NCBI GenBank assembly: GCA_963626085.1
Contig: CAVFVJ010000006.1
Span: 1-45,018 of the forward strand
Source: Colivivens sp963626085
GTDB lineage: Bacteria > Bacteroidota > Bacteroidia > Bacteroidales > Bacteroidaceae
Direction of reading: 5' to 3'
Length of the DNA: 45,018 bases
The notes under the pieces were generated by a model that was not told the origin of the DNA, did not search any database, and saw only the letters and a program-made list of their open reading frames with translations. The position numbers and the translations under genes were made by a program. Below are positions 24,881 through 33,852 of the stretch, piece by piece (position 1 is the stretch's first letter; every line of letters starts with the position of its first letter).

Positions 24881-27355
24881 ATGAAAACAACCATTACTTC
24901 TTTGTTTGTCGCCATCATGTTGCTGACAAGCGGCAGTGTAAAGGCACAATTCTCCGACACGCTGGTGGACGAGCCACGCAGTTCGTGGTGCGAAGGTCCC
25001 GACGTGACATTCAAACTGTCAGAAGTGGCTGCACAGATGCAGGTCACAGTAACCCAACTGGTGGACGCATTCGACGAATGGACTGCCAACGCTAACGGAG
25101 ATTCCAACGGCTACGAGTTCAACGGCTTCTTCATGCTGGAGAACTCCAAGACCACCCCGACCTTCCACAGCGAGCAGTACGGTGGCTTTGAGATGGACCA
25201 GGAGGGCAACTTCAGTTCATGGAACGGCGGAGCCTACTGGGGTGTATACATCCACTACATGGACGTGGAGACCGACGAACTCGCCATGGTCATCTGCCAG
25301 AACCCTACCAACCCGTTGCAGAACGGCCAGGTGTGCCACGGCACAGTATCCATCAACCTCAACGGCGGACAGGCTACCTTCGACCTGACTTTATCTGTGG
25401 ACGCAGGCGAACCGATTGACAAGGAGGCGCAGACCGACCTGAACAAACTGACTGTTGTGGGCGAGGCATATGTGGAGTGCGTGCAGGAACAGAACGACCA
25501 ATGGTGGAGCTACGAATACACGATACCTACCACAGGTATCGCCGAGAAGCTGGACATCGACCCAGAATACATGGCCAAGATGTTCCGTCAGATGGTGTTC
25601 GCGAAGAACTACGACTCCAACAACGAGCAATGGGGCGAGTTGTCCAACGAGGGAGATGCCACACCGGCTCCGGGATTCTACTTCAGCGGAGGCATCATCC
25701 ACATCGACCCGGAGACAGGAGCAGAATACGAGGAAACGGAATGCCGCAACGCGGAATACATGGACGGCAACCTGTTCTGGGTAAGTAACCTGCAGTACCT
25801 CAACGAGGAAGACGCTGTGTACTGCTACGTAGGCCAGTATCCTGACGGGATGCAGGCGGGCGACACAAGGACTGCCGACATCTATATCGTGTACGGTGAC
25901 AAGGCTTACGTCATCCACTACACCGTAAGTCTGCCGAGCCAAACTCCTATCACAGACCTCGTCAATGTGGGTGAGGAGACATGGACCATCACTGCACGCG
26001 ACCCGCAGCTCACATGGGAATCACTTGAGTACCACAGTCTCGACCTTGACTCCATCGCTACCCTCTTCACTGCCAAGGCTGGCAAGAAGGTCACTCCAGC
26101 CGACTTCAAGCTCATGGCTACCAACAGCTACGGAGGCATCACCGACGGTTACACAGCCGACAGCACAGAGACCGCACAGGGCTTCTGGATGGCAGACGGC
26201 GGTACGGTAGGCAACTACTCTGACGATGCCACATCATTCTACATCGACTACATACACAGCGACTCACTGAAGGCACTGGCTCTCGGCAACAAACCGGGCG
26301 TGTTCGATGGTGGCGAGACAGTGACCGGAGCAGTCTACCTAGTTGTGGGCGACTCACTTTACTATGCGGTAAACATGAGCATGACCATCATCTCGCCAAA
26401 GTATACCCTCAACGACTGTAACATCACCGAGTACAACATGACAGCTAAGGTGGTACCGTCCTCTTCATCATGGTCTATAGGCACCACTTCAGTTACCAAC
26501 CTCGAACAGATGATAGGTATGGCAAACGCCAAGTTCTACGGAGTCACTTCAGAGGGAGCCATCACGGACAATTACTCAGTAAGTGAGGTAAGCTGGTACG
26601 GTGGCGGCGGTTTCTGGATGTCAGCAGCCGACGAGAACGGAATGGCATACGCAGCCAGCTACTCAGGCGACGGAGCTTATGCCGTATGGTACTATGACGG
26701 AGTGATTACCTGGTTCAACAACCCTGGAGCCCGCGAACCAGGTGAGGTGTTCTACGGTACCTTCTACCTAGCCAACCTCTGGGACGGTGAGGCAGTGAAG
26801 ATCAACCTCACACTGAAATTCGTCGAGAACATCGTAGCCATCAAGCCGGTGGGCAGCGAGGAAGTGAAAGTGAACGCACGCAACGCTACAGGCGATGACT
26901 TTGACGAGGTGACCCTTGACCTTTCCAACGCTTGCGAGCAACTGGTATGCACCGAGGACGAACTGCTCGAAAACGGTGTATGGATGGTCGAGACAGCAGA
27001 GGGAGACCTCACATCTGACAATTTCGACGAGATGTACGGATTCAGCTTCAACAGTTTCGGAGAGGCTGTGGCAGCTGAGGATGCAGTGTTCCAGGTAGGT
27101 TTCGCTGATGGTGCAATCCACTCATTCGTGGTTGACGATGCTAACGTGAACACCCCGTACGAGACCACTCTCTACATCCAGTACAAGACCAAGCTCTACG
27201 CCTTTAACATAATCATCAACGCTGACGCTGCCGGCATCAACGCCGTGGAGACAGAAGCCGACGACACGACAGTCTACGACCTTGCCGGACGCAAGGTGAC
27301 GAACCCTACTAAGGGCATCTACATCAAGGGCGGCAAGAAGATTCTCGTAAAGTGA
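24881..27355 (+). CDS. Large secreted five-repeat protein (DUF4859-like) with C-terminal sorting-type tail
   Basis: An 824-residue protein with signal peptide (residues 1-22, cut after VKA). Five related domains of about 130-160 residues follow: roughly 35-172, 190-350, 365-510, 515-670 and 675-790. Most repeat the order: a start like W-x-Y/T, a helix such as EVAAQMQVTVTQLVDAF or DIDPEYMAKMF, a glycine-rich strand with GF-W/Y, and a last beta pair with an acidic turn. They recall DUF4859 domains of Prevotella; this is from memory. The last 30 residues (AGINAVE, VYDLAGRKV, KGIYI, GGKKILVK) resemble type IX-secretion or Prevotella terminal tails. The protein is strongly acidic. Probably surface or secreted, ligand unknown. 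Confidence 0.85.
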   Translation: MKTTITSLFVAIMLLTSGSVKAQFSDTLVDEPRSSWCEGPDVTFKLSEVAAQMQVTVTQLVDAFDEWTANANGDSNGYEFNGFFMLENSKTTPTFHSEQYGGFEMDQEGNFSSWNGGAYWGVYIHYMDVETDELAMVICQNPTNPLQNGQVCHGTVSINLNGGQATFDLTLSVDAGEPIDKEAQTDLNKLTVVGEAYVECVQEQNDQWWSYEYTIPTTGIAEKLDIDPEYMAKMFRQMVFAKNYDSNNEQWGELSNEGDATPAPGFYFSGGIIHIDPETGAEYEETECRNAEYMDGNLFWVSNLQYLNEEDAVYCYVGQYPDGMQAGDTRTADIYIVYGDKAYVIHYTVSLPSQTPITDLVNVGEETWTITARDPQLTWESLEYHSLDLDSIATLFTAKAGKKVTPADFKLMATNSYGGITDGYTADSTETAQGFWMADGGTVGNYSDDATSFYIDYIHSDSLKALALGNKPGVFDGGETVTGAVYLVVGDSLYYAVNMSMTIISPKYTLNDCNITEYNMTAKVVPSSSSWSIGTTSVTNLEQMIGMANAKFYGVTSEGAITDNYSVSEVSWYGGGGFWMSAADENGMAYAASYSGDGAYAVWYYDGVITWFNNPGAREPGEVFYGTFYLANLWDGEAVKINLTLKFVENIVAIKPVGSEEVKVNARNATGDDFDEVTLDLSNACEQLVCTEDELLENGVWMVETAEGDLTSDNFDEMYGFSFNSFGEAVAAEDAVFQVGFADGAIHSFVVDDANVNTPYETTLYIQYKTKLYAFNIIINADAAGINAVETEADDTTVYDLAGRKVTNPTKGIYIKGGKKILVK

Positions 27356-27424
27356 GGTGCTGAGGTTAGAGTTTAGAAATTAGAAATCCAGTTGCGGAAA
27401 TATTAGACAGCGACTGTTCCAATA

Positions 27425-27468
27425 AAGCAGGAGGAAGCCCAGATGGTCTTCCTCCTGCTTGTTTTATT
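27425..27468 (+). terminator. Strong intrinsic terminator of the secreted-protein gene
   Basis: AAGCAGGAGGAAG (27425-27437) and CTTCCTCCTGCTT (27448-27460) pair perfectly over 13 bases around a 10-base loop, followed by GTTTTATT. Confidence 0.93.
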
Positions 27469-27503
27469 GTCCCATCCCGAGTGTCTTTTCGGGAAATATT
27501 AAG

Positions 27504-27511
27504 TAACTTTG
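27504..27511 (+). promoter_or_regulatory. -7 promoter box for a small membrane protein
   Basis: TAACTTTG, 24 bases before the ATG at 27535, supporting that start over the upstream one at 27481. Confidence 0.55.
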
Positions 27512-27534
27512 CAGCAGTATTAAGCCAAGATCAC

Positions 27535-27783
27535 ATGAAGCTAATCAAAAGTGAAAACGAGATAGTACAATTCCTCGTCAACTTCTTCCTGATAGAAGTA
27601 ATTGGACAAGCAGCCGTACTGTTCCTGCAATATCTGTTCAGATTCTTCGGGATGCCTTGGCTGTACGTATTCTGTCGCACTACTCCCCATTTCCACCAGA
27701 TACTGTTCACGGTGTTACTTGTTGTGTCAATGACAATAAGCATTGTCAGCATCCTGAGACGTGGGAAGCGAACTTCCTCTTGA
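27535..27783 (+). CDS. Small membrane protein, 82 residues
   Basis: Starts MKLIKSENEIVQFLVNFF and has two hydrophobic segments, about residues 10-35 and 52-75, with a basic end (RRGKRTSS). A promoter box stands directly before it and a terminator of the previous gene lies upstream, so it is a separate unit. Its last 38 bases overlap the 3' end of the convergent yhcC gene, so part of the C-terminus is constrained by the other strand. No family recognised. Confidence 0.55.
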   Translation: MKLIKSENEIVQFLVNFFLIEVIGQAAVLFLQYLFRFFGMPWLYVFCRTTPHFHQILFTVLLVVSMTISIVSILRRGKRTSS

Positions 27784-28639
27784 TCAACTCTACAAATTCA
27801 TAGTTTTTCAGTCCCCATCCCGGTTCAGCCAGCAGACTGGCTGGAGACTGGCTCACAAAACGCTCAAACACCATGTCGGGACGTGAGTGGCGCACGAAGT
27901 CCACTACCAGTTCTGCATATTCGTCGGCAGTGAAGCGCAGGAAGTCCTCAGGACACTGTCGGTACTCCTCTGCCATACGCGTTCCTTTTATCAGTTGCAA
28001 CTGGTGGAGTTTCATTGTGGTGATGGGCAGTTCAGACAGAATCTCCGCCTCGCACACCATATCGTTGCGCGACTCCCCCGGAAGTCCGAGGATGATGTGC
28101 GCTCCCACATGAATGCCTCTGTCGGCTGTGGCACGGACGGCACGCTGGACACACTCGAAATCGTGCCCACGGTTGATGCGCTTCAGGGTACGGTCGTAGA
28201 CACTCTCTATCCCATATTCAACTATAAGGAACGCACGCCTGTTGATGTCCGCAAGATAGTCCAACAGACCCTCGTCCACACAGTCTGGGCGAGTTCCTAT
28301 GACCAGTCCCACTACCCCGTCCACGTCCAACGCCTCTTCATACTTGCGTTTCAAGTCGCCCAACGAACCATAGGTATTGGTGTAAGCCTGGAAGTAAGCG
28401 AGGTACTTCATGTCTGGGTACTTCTTGCCGAAGAAAGCCTTGCCCTCTTCGAGTTGTTGGCTGATGGACTTGTCTGTCTTGCAATAAGCCGGATTGAACG
28501 TCTGGTTGTTGCAGTACGTACACCCGTCCACTCCCACCGTCCCGTCGCGGTTGGGACAGGTAAACCCTGCGTTAATGGAAATCTTCTGTGCTTTACACCC
28601 CAGTTGTGTCTTAAGCCAAGTACCGAACTCTCTATACAT
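27746..28639 (-). CDS. Radical SAM protein, YhcC/TIGR01212 family
   Basis: 297 residues. The cluster motif is CPNRDGTVGVDGCTYC, the spacing of the YhcC-type family (Cys-x12-Cys-x2-Cys). GLVIGTRPDC and VEYGIESVYDRTLKRINRGHD, then GAHIILGLPGESR follow, typical of Elp3-like radical SAM enzymes. Substrate uncertain; a tRNA or cofactor modification is often suggested. It is divergent from the GT2-DUF4922 operon, with promoter boxes 44 bases apart. Confidence 0.92.
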   Translation of the reverse strand: MYREFGTWLKTQLGCKAQKISINAGFTCPNRDGTVGVDGCTYCNNQTFNPAYCKTDKSISQQLEEGKAFFGKKYPDMKYLAYFQAYTNTYGSLGDLKRKYEEALDVDGVVGLVIGTRPDCVDEGLLDYLADINRRAFLIVEYGIESVYDRTLKRINRGHDFECVQRAVRATADRGIHVGAHIILGLPGESRNDMVCEAEILSELPITTMKLHQLQLIKGTRMAEEYRQCPEDFLRFTADEYAELVVDFVRHSRPDMVFERFVSQSPASLLAEPGWGLKNYEFVELIKRKFASHVSGC

Positions 28640-28707
28640 GTCTGATTTATGGTCATCAACTAACGCTTGTCCACCGTAACCCAGCTGGACTCACGTCATT
28701 ATTGGCG

Positions 28708-28715
28708 CAAAGGTA
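28708..28715 (-). promoter_or_regulatory. -7 promoter box for the YhcC gene
   Basis: TACCTTTG on the minus strand, 68 bases before the yhcC ATG; the left half of a divergent promoter pair. Confidence 0.6.
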
Positions 28716-28758
28716 GACAAAAACACAGAAACAGCCGTAATTAATTGACGAAAATAGC

Positions 28759-28766
28759 TAACTTTG
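28759..28766 (+). promoter_or_regulatory. -7 promoter box for the GT2-DUF4922 operon
   Basis: TAACTTTG, 24 bases before ATG 28791. It overlaps the alternative start at 28764, which is therefore unlikely to be used. Confidence 0.65.
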
Positions 28767-28790
28767 CACACTGTAGTACAACACAAAAAG

Positions 28791-31088
28791 ATGAAGACAA
28801 TAGATTGTTTTATCCCTTATAGCGATGTGGAAACCGCCATAGGCAACGTAGCGCAGTTTAGGGCATCCAGCCTGACCGCACACGTCTTCCTGCTGGCAAA
28901 AGACTCCACATTGCCGCCAGTCGATGGGTGCGACACACTTTTCATTGACAATCTTGAGAGTTCAGCCACACTACGGCAGATAGCGCAAGTCGCAACTGCC
29001 GACTACGTGGCGATATACAATAAGCACACACCACTTGGCATCGGTTACAAAGCACTGGAACGTGCAATAGATATTATGGAACGGAACGGAGCCGGAATGG
29101 TCTACAGCGACCACTACTCGGTGAAAGACGGCAAGACCGAGAAATATTGTTCCATCCCCTACCAGACAGGCAGTGTGAGAAATGACTTCGACTTCGGTTC
29201 GCTCCGTTTTGTCCGGATGTCTGTCTTGAAAGCATGCGTTGAAGAGCACAAGGACATAGAGTGGAAGGCTGCCGCACTGTACGAACTCACCCTTTACGCA
29301 AGTCGCTTGCAGGACGGCATCTGTTACGTGAACGAATTCCTTTACACAGAGCACGAGACCGACATGAGGAAGAGCGGTGAGAAGCAGTTCGATTATGTAG
29401 ACCCACGCAACCGTGAGGTACAGGTCGAGATGGAGCAGGTGTGTACCGACCACCTGAAAAAGATTGGAGCCTACATCAGTCCCGACGACGTGACCGACGT
29501 GGCTGTGGAGGAGGGTGCATTCCCGAACGAGGTGTCCGTAATCATACCCGTGAGGAACAGGGCGAAAACAATCAAGGATGCCATACTCTCGGCAACGTCA
29601 CAAGAGACCGACTTCCCGTTCAACGTGATTGTCGTGGACAACCATTCAGACGACGGCACGACTGAAATCGTCTGTCAGTTGGCAAGTGCCGACCCACGCG
29701 TCATACATGTAATCCCCACACAGGACGACCTCGGCATCGGTGGTTGTTGGGACTTGGCAGTGAACCAGCCCGAATGCGGACGCTTCGCAGTGCAACTCGA
29801 CTCAGATGACCTGTACGCACGCAAGGACACCTTACAGATTATTGCCAATACTTTCCGCAAGGAGCACTGCGCCATGGTTATCGGCTCCTACCTCATGTGC
29901 GACTTCCAACTGAAGGAATTGCCGCCTGGGGTCATCGACCATAGGGAATGGACTGACGACAATGGGCGCAACAACGCTCTCAGAATAAACGGACTGGGTG
30001 CACCACGTGCGTTCTACACCCCACTGCTACGTGAAGTAGGAGTGCCCAACACCTGCTACGGGGAGGACTATGCCCTGGGACTGGCTTTCTCGCGCAATTA
30101 CAGGATAGGACGCATCTACGACGTGGTCTACCTCTGCCGCCGTTGGGACGGCAACTCCGACGCGGCACTGTCGCCCGAGAAAGTCAACAAGAACAACTTC
30201 TACAAAGACTTCTTGCGCACTACGGAGATTGCCACTCGGCAGTGCATCAACCGTTGCAGGAATGTGTGGGCTACACAGAAGGATGCAGACCGTCTCTTCG
30301 GCTCCCAGATGCAGACCTGGACGGAAGTCGCAAAACGATATGCAGACCTCCGATCCGTAAAGACGAGGGAACTGACTGTCGGGAACAAGACAGTCACCGT
30401 ACAGTTCAACCCATCGAGAATTGTATCTACTGGAGCCAGCATCGACAAAGAGTCCATCAGTCACCGTCCCTGCTTCCTGTGTGAGGACAACCGTCCCGAT
30501 GCACAGACAGGCATTGCACTGAACAGTCGGTTCCATCTGCTTGTCAACCCCTACCCCATCCTCCCACGACATTTCACAATTCCACTGCGCCAGCACAAGC
30601 CGCAGCAGATACGTCCTTACTTCAGGGACATGATGCAGATGGCACAGTCACTGACCGACTTGTTCATCTTCTACAACGGTCCACTGTGCGGAGCGTCCGC
30701 CCCCGACCACATGCATTTCCAGGCTGGACCGAAGGAGTCGCTAAGGAAGGGGCCCTATGCCAGCGGTACCATCAAGGCAAGATGCAGCAGTCTGGAGAGA
30801 GCATGCAACAGCTTCAACCAGATTTACGACAGTCTGCCACTTGAAGAAGGCGAGACAGAGCCGAGGATGAATGTACTGGCGTGGACTGAAGACAATGACT
30901 ACGTGTTCGTGGTCTTCCCACGGCGCAAGCACCGTCCCGACTGCTACTACAGTGAGGGCGAGGAGCGACTGCTGGTCAGTCCCGGTGCACTAGACATGAT
31001 GGGACTGGTCATCACCCCGAGAGAGGAGGACTTCAACAAGATAACAGCCGAACAGGCAACCAATATAATAAAGGAGTGCGGAGTATGA
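28791..31088 (+). CDS. Glycosyltransferase family 2 / DUF4922 fusion
   Basis: A 765-residue protein from ATG 28791. Residues 1-220 look like a GT-A-like domain without a clear signature (ends with YSDHYSV and a long loop). Residues about 247-430 are a family-2 glycosyltransferase: VSVIIPVRNRAKTIKDAI, NVIVVDNHSDDGT, VQLDSDDLY (the DxD-like metal site) and GEDYALGL. About 560-765 is a DUF4922 domain with a CxxC pair (PCFLCEDNR) and the histidine triad-like DHMHFQAG, as in Apa2 or GDP-galactose phosphorylases. So sugar transfer and nucleotide-sugar phosphorolysis or synthesis sit in one chain. The stop overlaps the SpoIID gene by four bases. Confidence 0.85.
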   Translation: MKTIDCFIPYSDVETAIGNVAQFRASSLTAHVFLLAKDSTLPPVDGCDTLFIDNLESSATLRQIAQVATADYVAIYNKHTPLGIGYKALERAIDIMERNGAGMVYSDHYSVKDGKTEKYCSIPYQTGSVRNDFDFGSLRFVRMSVLKACVEEHKDIEWKAAALYELTLYASRLQDGICYVNEFLYTEHETDMRKSGEKQFDYVDPRNREVQVEMEQVCTDHLKKIGAYISPDDVTDVAVEEGAFPNEVSVIIPVRNRAKTIKDAILSATSQETDFPFNVIVVDNHSDDGTTEIVCQLASADPRVIHVIPTQDDLGIGGCWDLAVNQPECGRFAVQLDSDDLYARKDTLQIIANTFRKEHCAMVIGSYLMCDFQLKELPPGVIDHREWTDDNGRNNALRINGLGAPRAFYTPLLREVGVPNTCYGEDYALGLAFSRNYRIGRIYDVVYLCRRWDGNSDAALSPEKVNKNNFYKDFLRTTEIATRQCINRCRNVWATQKDADRLFGSQMQTWTEVAKRYADLRSVKTRELTVGNKTVTVQFNPSRIVSTGASIDKESISHRPCFLCEDNRPDAQTGIALNSRFHLLVNPYPILPRHFTIPLRQHKPQQIRPYFRDMMQMAQSLTDLFIFYNGPLCGASAPDHMHFQAGPKESLRKGPYASGTIKARCSSLERACNSFNQIYDSLPLEEGETEPRMNVLAWTEDNDYVFVVFPRRKHRPDCYYSEGEERLLVSPGALDMMGLVITPREEDFNKITAEQATNIIKECGV

Positions 31089-32395
31089 AAGGATATGTAG
31101 TAAGTGTCGGCATTGTCAGTGCCGACAGCATCCGCTTCCACCTCAACTCGCCCTACACTGCCAAGGGAGTGCGTACGGAAGGACCGCAGGAAGTGCGGTT
31201 CGAAGAAGGCGGTGTCTCGTGGAACGGCAACGTGTACCAGAAACTCTCGTTTCAGCCGGAGACCGACCAAGCATCGTTCACCTTACAGGACGTGACCATC
31301 GGCAAAGACTTCCACTGGGAGCGGAAGCGCAATCAAACCTTCTGTGGGTCGCTCGACTTCATAGTGAATGAAGGCAAGGTGTGCGCTGTCAACACCCTTC
31401 CAGTCGAAGAGTATCTTGAAAGTGTCATCTCGTCCGAGATGAAGCCCGAAGCCTCACTGGAGTTTCTCAAGGCTCACGCAGTGATTTCAAGGAGTTGGAT
31501 TATCGCACAGATAGAGAAACGCAAGAGTGCGGAGAGCAAAGAGAGGGATACCTTCTTCTCGTTCCGCCGCACCGAATCGGAACTGACCCGATGGTACGAC
31601 CGTGAGGATCACACCCTCTTCGACGTATGTGCAGACGACCACTGCCAGCGTTACCAAGGGATTCCTGAGGAGAGCAACGAAAACGTTGTGAAAGCCGTGG
31701 GCGAGACAAGGAACCTCGTGCTCTATTACAACGGAGAGATCTGCGACACCCGTTTCTCCAAATGCTGCGGAGGCATCTCCGAGGAGTTCGGCACATGTTG
31801 GGAAGACACCCACAAACCGTACCTCAAGGCGGTGCGCGACAGCCATTACGACACTGATATGCCCGACCTGACCAACGAGGAAGATGCACGTCGCTGGATT
31901 CTCAGTTCTCCGCCTGCTTTCTGCAACACACAGAACAAGAACATACTGGGACACATCCTGAACAACTACGACCAGGAGACAACCGACTTCTACCGATGGA
32001 ACGTGGAGTACTCACAAGAGGAACTGACCCATCTGGTGAACGAGAACCTGAAGGAAGACCTTGGAGAGATAATCGACCTGATTCCACTTGTGCGAGGCAA
32101 GTCTGGACGCATCTACAAACTTATGATTGTCGGCACAAAGAAGAGCCTCACCATCGGCAAGGAACTGGAGATACGGAGAGTGCTGTCCGACTCACATCTC
32201 TTCTCCTCCGCCTTCGTCGTAGACAAAGTAAAAGACCATTTCGTGCTGCACGGTGCGGGATGGGGACACGGAGTCGGACTCTGCCAAATCGGAGCAGCCG
32301 TGATGGGCGAAAACGGATACGACTACAAACAGATTCTCAGCCACTACTACCCTGGCAGTTACCTTGCCAGTGCACAGTTGGGCCTTGAAGAATAA
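31085..32395 (+). CDS. SpoIID/LytB domain protein without signal peptide
   Basis: 436 residues. VEEYLESVISSEMKPEASLEF and HAVISRSWI mark the SpoIID catalytic region; SKCCGGISEE and GAGWGHGVGLCQIGA (about 390-404) close it. SpoIID proteins are lytic transglycosylases or amidase enhancers acting on denuded glycan. There is no hydrophobic leader (MKGYVVSVGIV), so a cytoplasmic site is predicted, fitting recycling of imported muropeptides. Start: ATG 31085 overlaps the previous stop as ATGA and follows AAGGAG; a GTG at 31076 in frame is less likely. Confidence 0.9.
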   Translation: MKGYVVSVGIVSADSIRFHLNSPYTAKGVRTEGPQEVRFEEGGVSWNGNVYQKLSFQPETDQASFTLQDVTIGKDFHWERKRNQTFCGSLDFIVNEGKVCAVNTLPVEEYLESVISSEMKPEASLEFLKAHAVISRSWIIAQIEKRKSAESKERDTFFSFRRTESELTRWYDREDHTLFDVCADDHCQRYQGIPEESNENVVKAVGETRNLVLYYNGEICDTRFSKCCGGISEEFGTCWEDTHKPYLKAVRDSHYDTDMPDLTNEEDARRWILSSPPAFCNTQNKNILGHILNNYDQETTDFYRWNVEYSQEELTHLVNENLKEDLGEIIDLIPLVRGKSGRIYKLMIVGTKKSLTIGKELEIRRVLSDSHLFSSAFVVDKVKDHFVLHGAGWGHGVGLCQIGAAVMGENGYDYKQILSHYYPGSYLASAQLGLEE

Positions 32396-32416
32396 CCCCA
32401 AGAGAGAGGAAAAAAA

Positions 32417-33730
32417 ATGACTGACATAAAAGAACAAGACACAAAGGGACAGCCACGAAAGGGTTTCCATCCGTGGGCATGGGTGCCGAGCCTTTACTTG
32501 GGCGAAGCCATACCCTATTCGGCAGTACTGCTCATCTCCGTCATCATGTTCAAGGAGTTCGGACTGTCTGACTCCGAGATTACTCTGTACACTGGATGGC
32601 TGGGCATCCCGTGGGTCATCAAACCCATCTGGAGTCCACTCATCGACAACATGAAGACCAAACGCTGGTGGATCATCTCGATGCAGACATTGATGGGCGT
32701 GGCTCTGGCACTCGTAGCGTTCTGCATCCCCACCGCCCTGTGGCTACAGTGTTCTTTGGCACTGTTCATGGTCATTGCCTTCGCCAGTGCCACTCACGAC
32801 ATCTCAGCAGACGGATTCTACATCATCGGACTGAGCGACCGCCAACAGGAATATTTCGTAGGTATCCGCAACACGTTCTACCGCATCGGCATGGTGTTGG
32901 GACAAGGTGGATTGGTAATGCTGTACGGTTGGATGAAGAACCACAATATCGTGGAAAACGCCCCGATAGGTTGGTCCATCATCTTCGTCATACTGGCACT
33001 GTGCATGATTGGACTTGCGGTGTACCATATGGCAGTACTCCCCAAAGTGGAGCAGTCGGTACACGACAAGTTCGTGCTTAGAGAACAAGTCAAGGAATTC
33101 GGGAAGACCATCATGGTTTTTGTCTCCAAGCCACACATCGTGACCGCCCTGTGCTTCATCTTGCTCTTCCGCCTACCCGAAGGTCTGCTGACAAAGATTG
33201 TACCCTTGTTCCTGTTGCGGAGCACAGGAGAAGGCGGACTGGCAATGAATGCGGTAGACTTCGGCATGATCTACGGCACGCTCGGTGTCATCGGTCTGCT
33301 TCTCGGAGGCATCCTTGGAGGATGGGCAGTCTCCAAATGGGGACTGAAGAAGTGCCTGTGGCCCCTCGTTCTCTGCATCACCCTACCCGACATAGTGTAT
33401 GTATACCTCAGTTTCTTCCCCACCACCTCCCTCTGGCTGATAGGCAGTTGCGTGTGCATAGAGCAACTCGGCTACGGACTGGGCTTTGCTGCCTACACCC
33501 TCTACCTCGTCACTTTCTCACGAGGTGAACGCAGTACTGCGGTATTCTCCATCTGCACCGCAGGACAATATCTTGGCGGAGTCATGCTACCTGGAATGGT
33601 ATCGGGGTTCATTGCCGACAGTGTAGGCTACCAGTGGTTCTTCATCATAGTCATGCTCCTGTGCCTCGTGACATTCCTCGTGACTGCCCTAGTAAAGATT
33701 GACGGACAGACAGCAGATGTAGAGCCATAA
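32417..33730 (+). CDS. AmpG-like major facilitator transporter
   Basis: 437 residues, about 12 membrane segments. YLGEAIPYSAVLLISVIMFKEFGL and GWLGIPWVIKPIWSPLID are typical of AmpG-like muropeptide permeases of Bacteroidetes; SADGFYIIGL and a later TLYLVTFSRGERS fit as well. It would import anhydro-muropeptides or cell-wall sugars. It is 21 bases after the SpoIID gene and forms an operon with it and GT2-DUF4922. AmpG and LytB/SpoIID neighbours are known in Bacteroidetes cell-wall recycling loci. Confidence 0.85.
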   Translation: MTDIKEQDTKGQPRKGFHPWAWVPSLYLGEAIPYSAVLLISVIMFKEFGLSDSEITLYTGWLGIPWVIKPIWSPLIDNMKTKRWWIISMQTLMGVALALVAFCIPTALWLQCSLALFMVIAFASATHDISADGFYIIGLSDRQQEYFVGIRNTFYRIGMVLGQGGLVMLYGWMKNHNIVENAPIGWSIIFVILALCMIGLAVYHMAVLPKVEQSVHDKFVLREQVKEFGKTIMVFVSKPHIVTALCFILLFRLPEGLLTKIVPLFLLRSTGEGGLAMNAVDFGMIYGTLGVIGLLLGGILGGWAVSKWGLKKCLWPLVLCITLPDIVYVYLSFFPTTSLWLIGSCVCIEQLGYGLGFAAYTLYLVTFSRGERSTAVFSICTAGQYLGGVMLPGMVSGFIADSVGYQWFFIIVMLLCLVTFLVTALVKIDGQTADVEP

Positions 33731-33731
33731 A

Positions 33732-33759
33732 CTAAATTCTAAGGTCTAAATTCTAAGGT
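33732..33759. repeat. Tandem duplication, 2 x 14 bp
   Basis: CTAAATTCTAAGGT occurs twice in direct succession directly after the transporter stop. Similar AT-rich 'ttagaaattagaa' filler follows the secreted-protein gene at about 27370. Function unknown. Confidence 0.8.
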
Positions 33760-33777
33760 CTCATCTACAACCAACAC

Positions 33778-33805
33778 AAAGCCCGAGGTGTCGCCCCGGG
33801 CTTTT
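33778..33805. terminator. Bidirectional intrinsic terminator between convergent genes
   Basis: AAAGCCCG (33778-33785) and CGGGCTTT (33797-33804) pair over 8 bases; T-rich on the right and A-rich on the left, so it can serve the transporter operon (+) and the lipoprotein gene (-). Confidence 0.85.
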
Positions 33806-33852
33806 ATATGAGTGTATGTGTGATAAGATGTGCACTCAGAACGCATGCGGCA

